This document shows positions 53,392 through 63,680 of a stretch of 64,000 bases of DNA, one piece after another. The notes beneath the pieces were generated by a model. The model ran no database searches, was not told the DNA's origin, and was given only the letters and a program-made list of their open reading frames with translations. Every line of letters starts with the position of its first letter. The first letter of the stretch is position 1. The translations under genes were made by a program, and so were the position numbers. Origin of the DNA: Yponomeuta sedellus (taxonomy: Eukaryota > Arthropoda > Insecta > Lepidoptera > Yponomeutidae); the NCBI GenBank assembly GCA_934045075.1, contig OW203736.1, forward strand, positions 9,253,109 to 9,317,108, in the 5' to 3' direction.

Positions 53392-54745
53392 CTGTTAAAT
53401 TAGGTAGCGGCTGTATTTTATGTGGTACAAATGTTTTAACTTCATTGTATTTGTCACGATCGAGGATTTACCGTTAATATAACTCGTCGCAAAGTGATAT
53501 TAGTAATGTGGTACAAAAATTCTCCATACAAGACGGGCAAAGTTGACAGTGGATGGCGCCTTATAGGAGGCAATATATCTCGTAATATTATGTTTACACC
53601 CCTATTAAAATTCTGGTAGAATTAAAAGATAAAACGGTATCTAAAAAAAAAATATTAATAAGTATTCGAGTTTCAAAGTATAAATTCGAGTAACTCGATT
53701 TTTCGCTTTTTCGATAACAATAAGGCTTTGTACGCAATGCGAATAAAATTGCCGTGATTTTTTTTCTGACAGATTTTAAATTGCGTACTGATGTGGTGGG
53801 GAACTATTTTCGCGTTTTTTATCGCAAGCGTGTGGGACCTTATTACGTTTTTTACATGTCACAGATTATTTCGGAAAAAAATAGCGCGTTGAAAAACCGT
53901 AATTCCTTCGAAAAAAATATTCTTCTGAGGTCTTTTATCTTGGTCTTTTATGGTAGGTATAAGATATAATAACACTACAACTGTTAAAGAGGTGTTAAAC
54001 CAGTGCTAAAGAGGACCGCCAATAACTAAAGATCTTTGAATACCTAGTTGTTCCACCACCTAGTTAATCGAAGCTTCTAGATTTTCTTGTTTTGTGGTAT
54101 CGCTTGGCAACATAAACGAGCCACAGACAATACAAATTGCCTTCTGTTTGTTTTGACTGTAGGTTGGTACTGGCGGCTTGGTGCCGGATGCAAGAAGTCT
54201 GAAACAAGTGTTTATTATGAAATAAACTTATCCAGTCGGGAAATCAGTAGATTTTACTTTGTTTCTGTATAATCGGAAACACTCAGAAAAACATAAAAGA
54301 AGGATTTTTCAGACTTACATGTTCCAAACATGCAAAAATGTATTTGCTCCAATAATAATAAAGTTATTAGCTTAAGTTTTTTCAATTCATTATTACAAGG
54401 GTGTGACTAACAGTATTCGAGATAACTCTAATATTTAAACTATTCAAGCATCATAAGGCGTTTCGAGCACGTTGTGACGTTATAACTTGAGCCTAACTTA
54501 TATGGCGCGTTCTCAGAACTTCCTTTGGATAAGCAAAGTATTACGAAAAGTATATATACGTTAACCACGTGATTATTTATCTTTTCGCATGATCTCTCCA
54601 ATGACCTTATAACATTTTTTATGCACGGTGCACCGGTAAAGCGTGGGTAGTAAGGACAATACCAGTTCATAGATACGAGTTTCATATGTGCATAATGATA
54701 GGATTTGGACGATTAAAACTTATTCGATTTGGCACTTTTAGAGCA
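53392..54745. other. Unassigned
   Basis: AT-rich; short frames only. Confidence 0.35.
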
Positions 54746-55252
54746 GGGAGCCAATTCTCACTTCATTAGCAAATAATTCGTATATGGCTCTAAGGCGTAT
54801 GACTTGAATTCTACATAAAAAGTGGAACGACAGCCAAATTATGATTACGACATTATGACACCCCAAAGCGAGCAAAATTTATTAGAAAATTTGCGCATAC
54901 GACTTTGTGACAATAGCTGGGAGTCAATTCTCGCTTCATTAGCAAATAAGTCGTATACGACTTTGAAGCTTATAACTTAGAATTGTACGTAAAAAGTCGA
55001 GCGACAGCCAAAATCTCTATTCTGAACTTCATGCTAATTCGAAGAGAAAATAAATTTGTAATGACTCGGTCGAGTTACCATATCTTATTTTTATGCGACA
55101 AATGTCTAATCCTTCTAATATTTTGCGTCTACGCTTTCAATTCGCATGGGCTAGAATCGGCCCCTTGAAATTCATTCTTATGCGACAAATGTCTAATCCT
55201 TCGAAAGTTTTGCGTCTACGCTTGCAGTTCGCATGAGCGAGAATCGGCTCCC
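54746..55252. mobile_element. MITE family G, one copy inside another
   Basis: The outer ends are GGGAGCCAATTCTC and GAGAATCGGCTCCC. The left part occurs twice in tandem (from 54746 and from 54918, TCATTAGCAAATAA...GTCGTATACG-type sequence) and the right part twice (to about 55163 and to 55252, TGCGACAAATGTCTAATCC). The order left-left-right-right is what insertion of one copy into another gives. Confidence 0.8.
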
Positions 55253-55256
55253 AGTA

Positions 55257-55445
55257 TCTTTCTGCCATGAGGCCTGCAAATACTAATTTTACCATTCGAA
55301 GTGAACGTACCCTATCTGTTAATCCAGTGTGTAGGTCAACTCCATACCAAAGTTTGTTTAAATCCCTCCAGCCGTTTAGACGTGTAGAAGTAACAAACAT
55401 ACACACTCACAAACTTTCGCCTTTATAATATTTGTGTGATGTGAT
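55257..55445. repeat. Moth repeat 3'-end-like block
   Basis: CCAGCCGTTTAGACGTGTAG, AAACATACACACTCACAAAC and TTTCGCCTTTATAATATT form a phrase I know from the ends of common lepidopteran repeats. Class not assigned. Confidence 0.5.
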
Positions 55446-55584
55446 AGTGTGATTTCTACACAAAATATCTTAATTGCAAAAGTTTTCGAGAATTAAATGT
55501 TCGACAATTTTGATGCACAATTTTTTTTCATATAAAAGATGATTTAACAGATAATTTATTCAAGTAACATTTTACAGTGACTTT

Positions 55585-55936
55585 AGGGGCTATCTATGAA
55601 TAAGGTCACACGAATTTCGTGATTTTATGACCCCCTCCCTAGCCCTTGTCACAGTTGGTCACATTTGTGAGACCCCCCCCCTTTTGTTACGTCACATATT
55701 TTGTGATTTTACATTTAGAAATTATTGAATTCGAACAGCTGATCCGAAATTTGTTTAATGTCAAGAATTGCAAATGTTTTGAGTGCCTGTTTCGTTTATA
55801 GTGTAAAGTTCGTGTTTTAACTCGGAGATTTTAAATGTGATGTCACGAAATTTAGGTCCCCTCCCCCACAATGTTACACTTCGTCGACCCCCTCCCTCCC
55901 CCTTAAAATGTGACGTAATTTATGGATGGTCCCTTA
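55585..55936. mobile_element. MITE with TATCTATGAATAAGGTCACA-type ends
   Basis: AGGGGCTATCTATGAATAAG on the left mirrors ATTTATGGATGGTCCCTTA on the right. Inside, GTCACA and C-rich runs (GACCCCCTCCCT) also occur in both orientations. A widespread insect MITE type. Confidence 0.72.
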
Positions 55937-56144
55937 TCTCTAAAGCAGTGGTGCCTTGCTCCCTAAAAATGTTAAAAAGGATCGATATTTTCCGGTTTAT
56001 ACTCGAAAAGAGGGAGTGAATTTTCGTTTCACTAACTACTCGTTTATTTTAAGTTTTACATGAAAAGTTTTAATATGATTTTTTTTGCTACTATTTTGAT
56101 TCTTATTGATTTTTTCGTCACTCCCTTATATTCTTTTTCTTGCA

Positions 56145-56349
56145 CTAACCCGTGCTGAGGCCAATTTTAAAAAACCTATTTAGCGGCTAAAAATTCTGCC
56201 CATGCCCGCGAACCCGCGACCTCTGGCTAAGCCTTCCAGCGCTGTAAATAAACAGAGAATATTGTAAGGAGGTTCGAAATTTCGCTGATGCTGACCCGCG
56301 AACTCAGAGCGCAAACCCAGAGGTCGCGGGTTCGCGGGCATGGGCAGAA
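56145..56349. repeat. SINE family C, full inverted pair (foldback)
   Basis: 32-bp arms at 56195-56226 and 56317-56348 are perfectly complementary, and the 90-bp spacer is itself inverted SINE sequence. Both arms share the same deletion in the B-box region (CATGCCCGCGAACCC where other copies have CATGCCGGGATTCGAACCC), so one arm was copied from the other. Confidence 0.85.
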
Positions 56350-56354
56350 GCAAT

Positions 56355-56445
56355 ACTCTTGCCTAGTTACTACTATCCTAGTCTAATCCAAGGACAATTG
56401 TCCTTGGATTAGACTGGTTAAATGGAACTTATTATTATTATAAGC
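56355..56445 (+). repeat. SINE family E 3' part with a 36-bp perfect palindrome
   Basis: CTTGCCTAGTTACTACTATC and the (ATT)n tail match 30306-30525. In place of the expected middle stands AGTCTAATCCAAGGACAA followed without spacer by its complement (56380-56415). Confidence 0.85.
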
Positions 56446-56672
56446 TAGTCGTCGGTCTTTGAGATTCACTATGAGCTAATTGAAGATAACGTACAGTTGA
56501 TGTCGTGGGAGATGGCATGCATGTGATCCGCCATCGAGTTCGCCGTAGCGTGAAATCTCGTAGAACGGTTCAAGCCATGGGAGCCGATTCTCGCCCATGC
56601 GAATTGAAAGCGTAGGTAGACGCAAACTATTCGAAGGCTTAGACATTTGTCGCATAAAAATTAATAAGATAA

Positions 56673-56879
56673 ATTGACGACCCCTGTGGCGCAGCGGTAG
56701 CGCATCTGCCTACCATGCAAGATGTCCCGGGTTTGAGCCCCGGCTAGGGACAGGAAAAAAAACCCCAGGTCTGGAATGTTTACATGTTTGTGATGTCATT
56801 ATTTCTGGTTCCAACCACACAGGGTATCCTACTGTGTGGGGCCAGAAGCAATGTATGTAAATGTTATGTTATAAGATAA
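56673..56879 (+). repeat. tRNA-derived SINE family F with target duplication
   Basis: Head CCTGTGGCGCAGCGGTAGCG with an A box, B box GGGTTTGAGCCCC, body, and end TGTAAATGTTATGTTATAAG. AAGATAA at 56666-56672 and 56873-56879 is the duplicated target, inside MITE G. Confidence 0.85.
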
Positions 56880-56884
56880 TTGGA

Positions 56885-57000
56885 CTGAGTCATCCACCAA
56901 CCCGGAATTGGCCCCCGTGGTGGAGTGTGGCCTAACCTTTTTGCAATGCAGGCAGAGACCCGTGCCCCAGCAGTGGGGACATACAAAGGTTGATAATGAT
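56885..57000 (+). repeat. Repeat family D, tail fragment
   Basis: TCATCCACCAACCCGGAATT through CCCAGCAGTGGGGACATACA and GTTGATAATGATAG. Confidence 0.7.
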
Positions 57001-57276
57001 AGACATTTATTTTATCATTGGAATTCAATGTAGCATGGCGTTCAGAATACAGATTGTGGCTATCGTTCGACTTTTTATGTAGAATTTAATTCGTATACGA
57101 ATTATTTGCTAATGAAGTGGGAATTGGCTCCATGGTTCAAGGTCGGTATTCGAATTCAAAGCCGCCCGATGACTGATGTGGCGTTTATTCGCGTGCGACA
57201 CAGTCAAATAAATAGGTATAGATTTATGTCACACTATCGCACACGAGCTTCGTACTTAAAAAAAAGTGCAGAAATT

Positions 57277-57388
57277 TAGTCTGTTAGCTCTTAGCCTAAT
57301 AACTCGGCTAACCTCGGCTACTATCGCTTTTGGCGAAAACGAAGCTACTCTAGAGTCCGAGGTATATTCTAAGAGCTCACAGACTGTA
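57277..57388. mobile_element. MITE family B, copy 4, internally deleted
   Basis: TAGTCTGTTAGCTCTTAGCC and TCTAAGAGCTCACAGACTGTA. Only 112 bp; the GAAAAGTTTTATACAGA middle is gone, but TTTTGGCGAAAACGAAGC remains. Confidence 0.82.
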
Positions 57389-57522
57389 GTGTACGTCAAG
57401 ATACAATGTGTTATTGAAATAACGCGAATCGTGAAAACAGTTAAGTCGTTATCCATTATTAAAAGACTTCCAGTAAGAAGAAGTTTTAAAATTCTGAAAT
57501 AAGGCCCAGTAAACATTTTAAC
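57389..57522. other. Unassigned
   Basis: Nothing recognised. Confidence 0.35.
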
Positions 57523-57615
57523 TTATGAACGTTGATGAAACGAAGGTGATCTGTCAAGATCATGGCAAGTGGCAATCCCTGGTCTCTGCCTACCACTCTG
57601 GGATACAGGCGTGAC
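57523..57615 (+). pseudogene. LINE 3' end, KWQSLVSAYHSGIQA type
   Basis: The plus strand reads LMNVDETKVICQDHGKWQSL, then VSAYHSGIQA and a TGA, then a TTATGTTATG tail. One of five copies of this end in the window; this one is in plus orientation. Confidence 0.7.
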
Positions 57616-58369
57616 GTTATGTTATGCTATTATTATTTTTTAGTGTAATCAGTAATACGCATGTTTCATACATGGAACATGACTCGTTCAATTCGTATGA
57701 AATATAAACACGGAAAACGGGAATTTTAAACTTTCCTTAAGCAGCGTTTCCACTATCTTAGTACACTCTGACGAAAACGTCGGTGTAAACGATACAAATA
57801 ACCTCAGAGTAGCTAAAACAGTTCACTCAGCCCACACCGTACTAATTAATATCTTGAAAACGTGGCTTTATTGGAAATGGTTGAATTTATTTCTTCCGGA
57901 AAACCTTTTCTTAGGTTTTGCGTCACTTCAATAAATAACACGGGCATTGGCATTTACTACAAAGTCAACGTTCTATAACTGTTGTTCTTTTCTTAAATGA
58001 GTCGCAGTATCTGGATATGGGAAGTTTTACTCGTTATGACCTTAGTTTAGTTTATTGACACGATATACGATAAGGCTAAGCTTCCATGGCCAGTTTGGCA
58101 CGCCATAAGGCTCTTTCACCCTTGGCCTTCAGGCAGCCTCTTGCTGAGTTAATGTGGTCTGTGTCACTAGGAATCAATTCGAAATCTTGACTCGTGCAAA
58201 CTCATTGAAGGCCAAACCATCTGAGTGACTATCATCTATTGCTATTCTCTCTATTCTTAAAGTACGACAACAAACAAGCAATAAATTGTAAACGGTCATG
58301 ACTGAGTCCCACTGAGCTACCGGGTGTAGACATGATGACCTCTACAAGCATACTTTACGATATCTACGA
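57616..58369. other. Unassigned
   Basis: No gene or repeat recognised. Confidence 0.35.
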
Positions 58370-58715
58370 CGATACGATATCGACCCTTGAATGTCCCCAC
58401 TGCTGGGCCACGGGTCTCTTCCTGCATCGCAGGAAGGTTAGGCCCTACTCCACCACGGGGGCCAAGTCCGGATTGGTGGAGGATTGTAAGGCAGTGGCGG
58501 GCCGGACTGTCAGAAGTTATTAAGCCGCCCATGAAGCGCCTGACATGGCTTAGCGACTGCCATTACATGACAGCCGGCACCAACGGCTTAAAGTGCCTTG
58601 CGAAGCACGGAAGCGCTCGGAAAAAATGCCACTAGCGGTAGTCACGGACGGTCACCGATCCTGCACCTGACCGCGCCTGTTGTTGCTTAATTCAAGTGAT
58701 TTATGGGTCATTATA
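58370..58715 (-). repeat. Repeat family D, most complete copy
   Basis: Runs from AATGTCCCCACTGCTGGGCC through AGGAAGGTTAGGCCCTACTC, GGCAGTGGCGGGCCGGACTG, GACAGCCGGCACCAACGGCT and ATGCCACTAGCGGTAGTCAC to CCGCGCCTGTTGTTGC. The RTE-like tail is at the 58370 end on the minus strand. No tRNA-like head was recognised and it codes for nothing clear. Confidence 0.75.
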
Positions 58716-59439
58716 AGTTAAGAGGTAATATGTTGTAAGAAGTGACGGCATGGCATTTTTTTATATTTTGTACTTAAGTATACATCTCTTTTATGCAAAC
58801 TGTTAAGTTGTAAACGTTTACAAAGTGGCCAGTCAATTTGTTGGTTTTATCTCGTTTTATAAGTGACCAGCGTAAATACTCGGTACAGGGTAGAGACAAC
58901 ATGCACAGGGGAGGATACTTTATGGACAGGGAAGAGAGATAGACATATTAAAAACAGGGTTATTTTAAAGAATCAACTTCATTTTTTTTTTTATTATGAA
59001 TTATTTATAATCACACTTGTGATTTCTTAGTAGTCTTTATTTATTAAATTCTAAAGCGCTAGGTACAAAACATAAAAAGGTTCCTACTTCTCCGTACCGT
59101 CAAAACAAAAATATCTATAACTTTAATGTCAATAGTCAATAATGAAACAAAACCTTCTCTAAGTAACAGCATAACATTTTTTTGTACTTAAACTCAAAAA
59201 ACATTTTAATTAAAAGGTATTAAAAAATATATTTTTCAAAGACATCAATCGATACATTAAATGCATAAACAATACGCTACCATCTCATTTTAAGTTAGGG
59301 GAGGGTAGTTTTTTTTTAAGGGCCAGGTGGTTAAGGAAATATCGTCATCATTAATTTTGATCGATTTTCCACTTTCATCACAGATTTTACAAAATATCAC
59401 TTGAAGTACATCATCTTCTTTAACGGGTTATTCCCGTGG
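58716..59439. other. Unassigned
   Basis: AT-rich, no gene recognised. Confidence 0.35.
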
Positions 59440-59560
59440 AATGACATTGTACTGCTATTGCTTTGTAGACTACCAAATTGAGGCAAATAACAACCATTGT
59501 CGTCTTATACCATTCTTTTGAAAAACTATGTAAGTATTAGACTCTAGGGCCTTTCCATTT
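59440..59560 (+). repeat. Dispersed repeat, copy 2 (partner at 15945-16066)
   Basis: GTGGAATGACATTGTACTGC ... AACTATGTAAGTATTAGACT, inverted relative to the first copy. Confidence 0.75.
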
Positions 59561-59964
59561 AAACTTGCTAATCTTATTAAATAAACATAAAACAAAACTT
59601 AGGAGGTAGTGTACTAATTGTCAAATTGTGACATTTTAGTCCCCACAAAACATGCGACTCGCGATGTCGTACTATGCTGGACCATTGAATTCAATGGCTG
59701 GACGAAAGGAGGCCTCTTGGCTGGACGATACTGTGGTGTTGAATATTTTTTTTTGTTCCATTTACTAGTTGTGACTCACGTGTGTAAAACGTCGGAAGAA
59801 AAACCGGCTTATTTCCGGTGTTTTTTTTTTACAGAAGGCTATACGTTGACATTGCTCCGAAGATCGTATGACGATTCGAATAAAATAGCTTTGTAGTTAG
59901 GTAACGACATTTGAAATGCTGGTTGAATCTAAAATACTATAAATGCATACATACGTACATAACC
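59561..59964. other. Unassigned
   Basis: An open frame at 59618-59896 has no motif. Confidence 0.35.
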
Positions 59965-60075
59965 TCACGTCTGTATCCCAGAGGGGTAGGCAGACCAGGG
60001 ACTGCCACTTGCCACGATCCTGACTGATTACCTTCGCTTCATCGACGTTCATAAGTCGTTGCATGCACGTAGCGC
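59965..60075 (-). repeat. LINE 3' end, [12 protein letters not shown] type
   Basis: Plus strand GTATCCCAGAGGGGTAGGCA then CAGGGACTGCCACTTGCCAC; coding sense is minus. Confidence 0.65.
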
Positions 60076-60708
60076 TCTTTGATTTTTTTTCATACCCCTG
60101 GCGATAGCGTTGAAAATAGTTTGAAAAGACAATTTTATTAAATATTCGAAAAACTCTTATTATTCGACTTTCTCGAATATTGAATAAAAGGAATATTCGA
60201 ATTTTATACCCTTAGTTTCAAGCCTCATTTACAATGTAACTATTTAATTTTAGCATTGACAGCACTGTTTCAGCCCTATTTTAGCTTTCTAGACCTTTTG
60301 CAGTGCATTATCTACGCTAGATAGATTAAAACAAGTTACGTAATTACTAGACATTGTTTACCAAGGTGCCTGCTATCAGCAGACGGTGTTAGTCGTGACC
60401 GATACCGTTTTATCTTTAAGTTAGTAAAGTCTAAAATAGTGAAGAAATTATTCGGCTGTTATTTTGTAATTATGTAGATTAGGGTAAGAAATATCTGTGT
60501 AATTTCTTTTTTTATATCCATACAGTGTTCTCTATGATCTATTTTGAAATGTTTATTAAAGCAATTTATTGTCTTTGTCACATTTGTGCACTTTGTTAGC
60601 CGCGGAAAGTAAATTTGTAGTTATTTTTCATTTCTTACACGGAGAGTAGTGTTGTTTTGATCTGATTATTGGGTGGAAATGCTGTATTTGGAAAATGAAT
60701 AGTATATT
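60076..60708. other. Unassigned
   Basis: A tail-like block near 60485-60535 (AGAAATATCTGTGTAATTTC) resembles 12245-12290. No gene is seen. Confidence 0.35.
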
Positions 60709-60842
60709 TCATTACAAGTGCGGAAAGGCTGTCATTGCAAAGAGTTCCGACAAATGTCTACCCGAGCCGAGGCGCAGCCGAAGGCGAGGGTTGACAGTGT
60801 CGGAACAAGTTGCAATGACGGTTCCGCACGTGTACTGAACGA
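60709..60842. mobile_element. Small foldback element
   Basis: Arms of about 43 bp: CATTACAAGTGCGGAAAGGC with GTCATTGCAAAGAGTTCCGA on the left, mirrored by GTCGGAACAAGTTGCAATGA and GGTTCCGCACGTGTACTGAA on the right. Confidence 0.75.
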
Positions 60843-60844
60843 CT

Positions 60845-61328
60845 ATTTTTAATACAGTTGCGAAAAAAATAAGCAATTTAATAAAGAAGAATTATTTGGA
60901 AAATGGCGCCAACCGTAAAAGAATATAAGCAGACATTTTTTTTCTTCACCCATTCTGGTAGGCAAAGGGAACTATGCCCATACAGTCAGTAGGATTTTTT
61001 TATTGATATGAAAATGAAATTTAATGAAATGAAATGAAACCTAACCTAACTCATACAATCAAATCATTAAATCTGATATTGAAACAAATTAGTAGCTTCT
61101 TTTTAGAAATATACGTATTTGCATGAATCATAAAAACTTCTATGATTTTTTTTAGTAAAATCTTCATGGTTGGTTTTTCTTTTTTAATAGAAATTATTTT
61201 GACAGTTGGGAAAGAGAACGCACGAGTGCGGGAAAGGTAAAAAAAAGCACGAGTGCGTAATAGCCCACATCCCGCACGCTACACGTCCCTGCAATACGCA
61301 ACTTTTTGAGCAACTGTATTAAAAAAAC
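60845..61328. mobile_element. MITE with TTTTTAATACAGTTGC ends
   Basis: ATTTTTAATACAGTTGC at the left is mirrored by GCAACTGTATTAAAAAAA at the right. GCACGAGTGCG words lie near the right end. It directly abuts the 60709-60842 element. Confidence 0.68.
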
Positions 61329-61986
61329 TCATACAAATTACTTCCCACCTAAAGGCCGGAATGAACTTTAAAAATACAGTCAGCTGTGAAGAGTTTTATG
61401 TAATAAATAGGCTTTCTAAAAAAACTAATTAAAAAAAATGCTGCGGCCATGTGAGTTTCCAAACAGCCAGTGTGAATTTAGCGCAAACTTCTTTGAGCGG
61501 AATAAGCCGTAACAATTACGCGGTGAGTTCCATATTTAAAATTTAAAAAGTTGACATAAATTGGCGGGCACTAATCTGTTATAGTATCTCAAGTATCTGT
61601 GACGGAATTAAATAAAAATAGATCATATTCTTTTATGCTAAGATTTGAATATTAAATTTATTTTCCTCATATTTGAAATGAAAAGTAGAGTGTTTAACAC
61701 GGGCAAGAGAATCAATTCTAAAAAACTACTCGTACTATAGACTAAATACCTCGGGAATTGATTCTTTCTACCCTCGTTTAACGATCTCCTATTACTCATA
61801 ACTTAATCTTTGCTGGTGGATTGTGTGCAAGAACCATCCTTGAGGTAATGAATACATTTCCACTGAAAATTTTAGTTAGTAGTCGTTTGCTTGGAACCCT
61901 TAGTTTATTTTTACAATTTGTAGTACATTGAGTATCCGGGTCTTCCTTCTTGTTAATCTGTAGGTTAGTAGCAAACCACTAATTGT
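61329..61986. other. Unassigned
   Basis: A short inverted match (GAGAATCAATTCT / GGAATTGATTCTT) lies at 61709-61769. No gene is seen. Confidence 0.35.
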
Positions 61987-62095
61987 AGATAGATAGAGAA
62001 CACTTTATTGCACAACCAGAAAAATATTACAACCATGATTCTTAAATCTAAGTAATGTTATACAATTGGCGGTCTTATCGCTAAGAGCGACAACC
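61987..62095 (-). repeat. LINE 3' end with (GATA)n tail
   Basis: GATAGATAGAGAACACTTTA then TTGCACAACCAGAAAAATAT; complement of 52380-52470. Confidence 0.75.
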
Positions 62096-62676
62096 AAAGA
62101 GCGAAATCTCTTCCAGACAACCTTTGGATGGAGTAGATTGCATGAATAATGTAGTTGGTGCATGTACATAAATAATTAAATCGAAAATATATTGATAACA
62201 AACAGCAAGGGAGTGCGAGAATATAATTACCTACGATATAATGTACATAATTATATTTAAATAATAATATACATAGACACCTAAAAAATAAATACATATC
62301 CAATTAAAAGTATTTCTATAAAAGAAGGCTCAGGACGCGAGTCCAACATGAACTTGTCCGGTTTTATCACCTTGTTGAACTTCGTTTGGATTAAAATGCC
62401 TTGCTTTACTTTGCAACTATCTTACCTTTTTAGGTTAGATACACACGGCCAATCCATTAATTCTCTATTAACATACCTACTGTGTTAATAAACGGGCTTA
62501 ATTAGAGTACAACAATAGGACCATTAGATCAGACGTCTAGAGGCGAAGCTCACCGGCGGCGGCGGCTATAAACTGACTATAAATCTGGTACAGTCGACAA
62601 CGCATAAACTTTCGCATGCGTTTACTTTACGATATAATTCAAAAATAGCGGTAGATGATAGTTGTCGAACTTACTT
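62096..62676. other. Unassigned
   Basis: AT-rich with one GGCGGCGGCGGC patch at 62554-62565. No gene recognised. Confidence 0.35.
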
Positions 62677-62850
62677 AGGCTAAGCGCGCACTGGTTACTT
62701 TTGTCACCGTGACTGTTTCGTCACTCCTCGAAATGTTCTGGCTAGAAGGGAAGACGTTGTAGCATACGCGCATCTCCATACATATCCACGGTCTTGATAA
62801 GAGTGACGAAACAGTCACGGCGACAAAAGTAACTCGTGCGCGCGTAGCCT
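62677..62850. mobile_element. MITE with about 48-bp inverted ends
   Basis: GGCTAAGCGCGCACTGGTTA then CTTTTGTCACCGTGACTGTT and TCGTCACT on the left; the right end mirrors it with few changes. TTACT stands on both sides. Only about 75 bp lie between the arms. Confidence 0.88.
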
Positions 62851-62984
62851 TACTGTTTTGATATAAAAGTAAAGATAATAAAATAAAACTTTACTGTAAC
62901 CTGCATAGCCGTCGCTGTGCTTGATTAATTAATATAGGACCAATTCAATATGTACATACCTACATACATTGATAGATAGATTAC

Positions 62985-63307
62985 ATACATACATATCGCT
63001 TGTGGACCGCGTACCCAACGTAGAAACTCGTCGAAGAACCAAGGTCGAAGACGTCGGTGAGCGGATCACAGACTTAAAGTGGAGATGGGCGGGACACTTG
63101 GCTAGAAGGGAAGACGGCCGGTGGACCAGGGCAGTATCGGAGTGGTGGCCAAGGGAGGGAAGGAGGTTGGTAGGCAGACCACCGACACGATGGTCAGACG
63201 ACATCGTGAGGGTTGCGGGCCAGAGATGGATCAGGTTAGCACAGGACCGTGAGGAATGGCGCAATAAAAAGGAGGCCTATGCCCAGCAGTGGGTTGATGT
63301 GGGCTGA
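62985..63307 (+). pseudogene. RTE-type LINE C-terminal fragment, ~108 codons open
   Basis: The plus strand encodes VPNVETRRRTKVEDVGERIT, DLKWRWAGHLARREDGRWTR, RPPTRWSDDIVRVAGQRW and EEWRNKKEAYAQQWVDVG, then a stop and a TAGATAGATAGATA tail. It is the C-terminal end of an RTE-clade endonuclease/reverse transcriptase, 5'-truncated, with no frameshift. Confidence 0.82.
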
Positions 63308-63322
63308 TTATAGATAGATAGA

Positions 63323-63530
63323 TACATACATACATACATACATACATACATACATACATACATACATACATACATACATACATACATACATACATACATA
63401 CATACATACATACATACATACATACATACATACATACATACATACATACATACATACATACATACATACATACATACATACATACATACATACATACATA
63501 CATACATACATACATACATACATACATACA
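63323..63530. repeat. (CATA)n microsatellite, about 52 units
   Basis: 208 bp of uninterrupted CATA units between two LINE ends of opposite strand. Similar shorter CATA/GATA tracts precede the RTE fragment at 62955-62996. Confidence 0.98.
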
Positions 63531-63532
63531 CG

Positions 63533-63680
63533 CCTGTATCCCAGGATGAAGGGTAGGCAGAGACCAGGGACTGCCACTTGCCACGATCCTGAGAGATCAC
63601 CTTCGCTCCATCTACGTTTATAAATCGTTGCGTGCACGCACGCCGGTTCCGGGTACTTTTTATCTTCCCCTTTACTAATA
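63533..63680 (-). pseudogene. LINE C-terminal fragment, KWQSLVSAYPS type
   Basis: The minus strand reads [20 protein letters not shown], then [20 protein letters not shown] and runs into the microsatellite. It is a 5'-truncated LINE end whose tail is the CATA tract. Confidence 0.72.

Larger units (their letters stand above)
56579..57131. mobile_element. MITE family G, copy 2, with two later insertions
   Basis: The ends are GGGAGCCGATTCTC and GGGAATTGGCTCC. The left part (CGCAAACTATTCGAAGGCTT) and the right part (CGACTTTTTATGTAGAATTT) match 54746-55252 but in swapped orientation. The interior is occupied by the SINE at 56673 and a family D piece. The flank CATGG occurs on both sides. Confidence 0.8.

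Noticed and set aside
62554..62565. CpG island or promoter at the GGCGGCGGCGGC patch
   Set aside because: Only 12 bp long in AT-rich DNA with no coding exon nearby.
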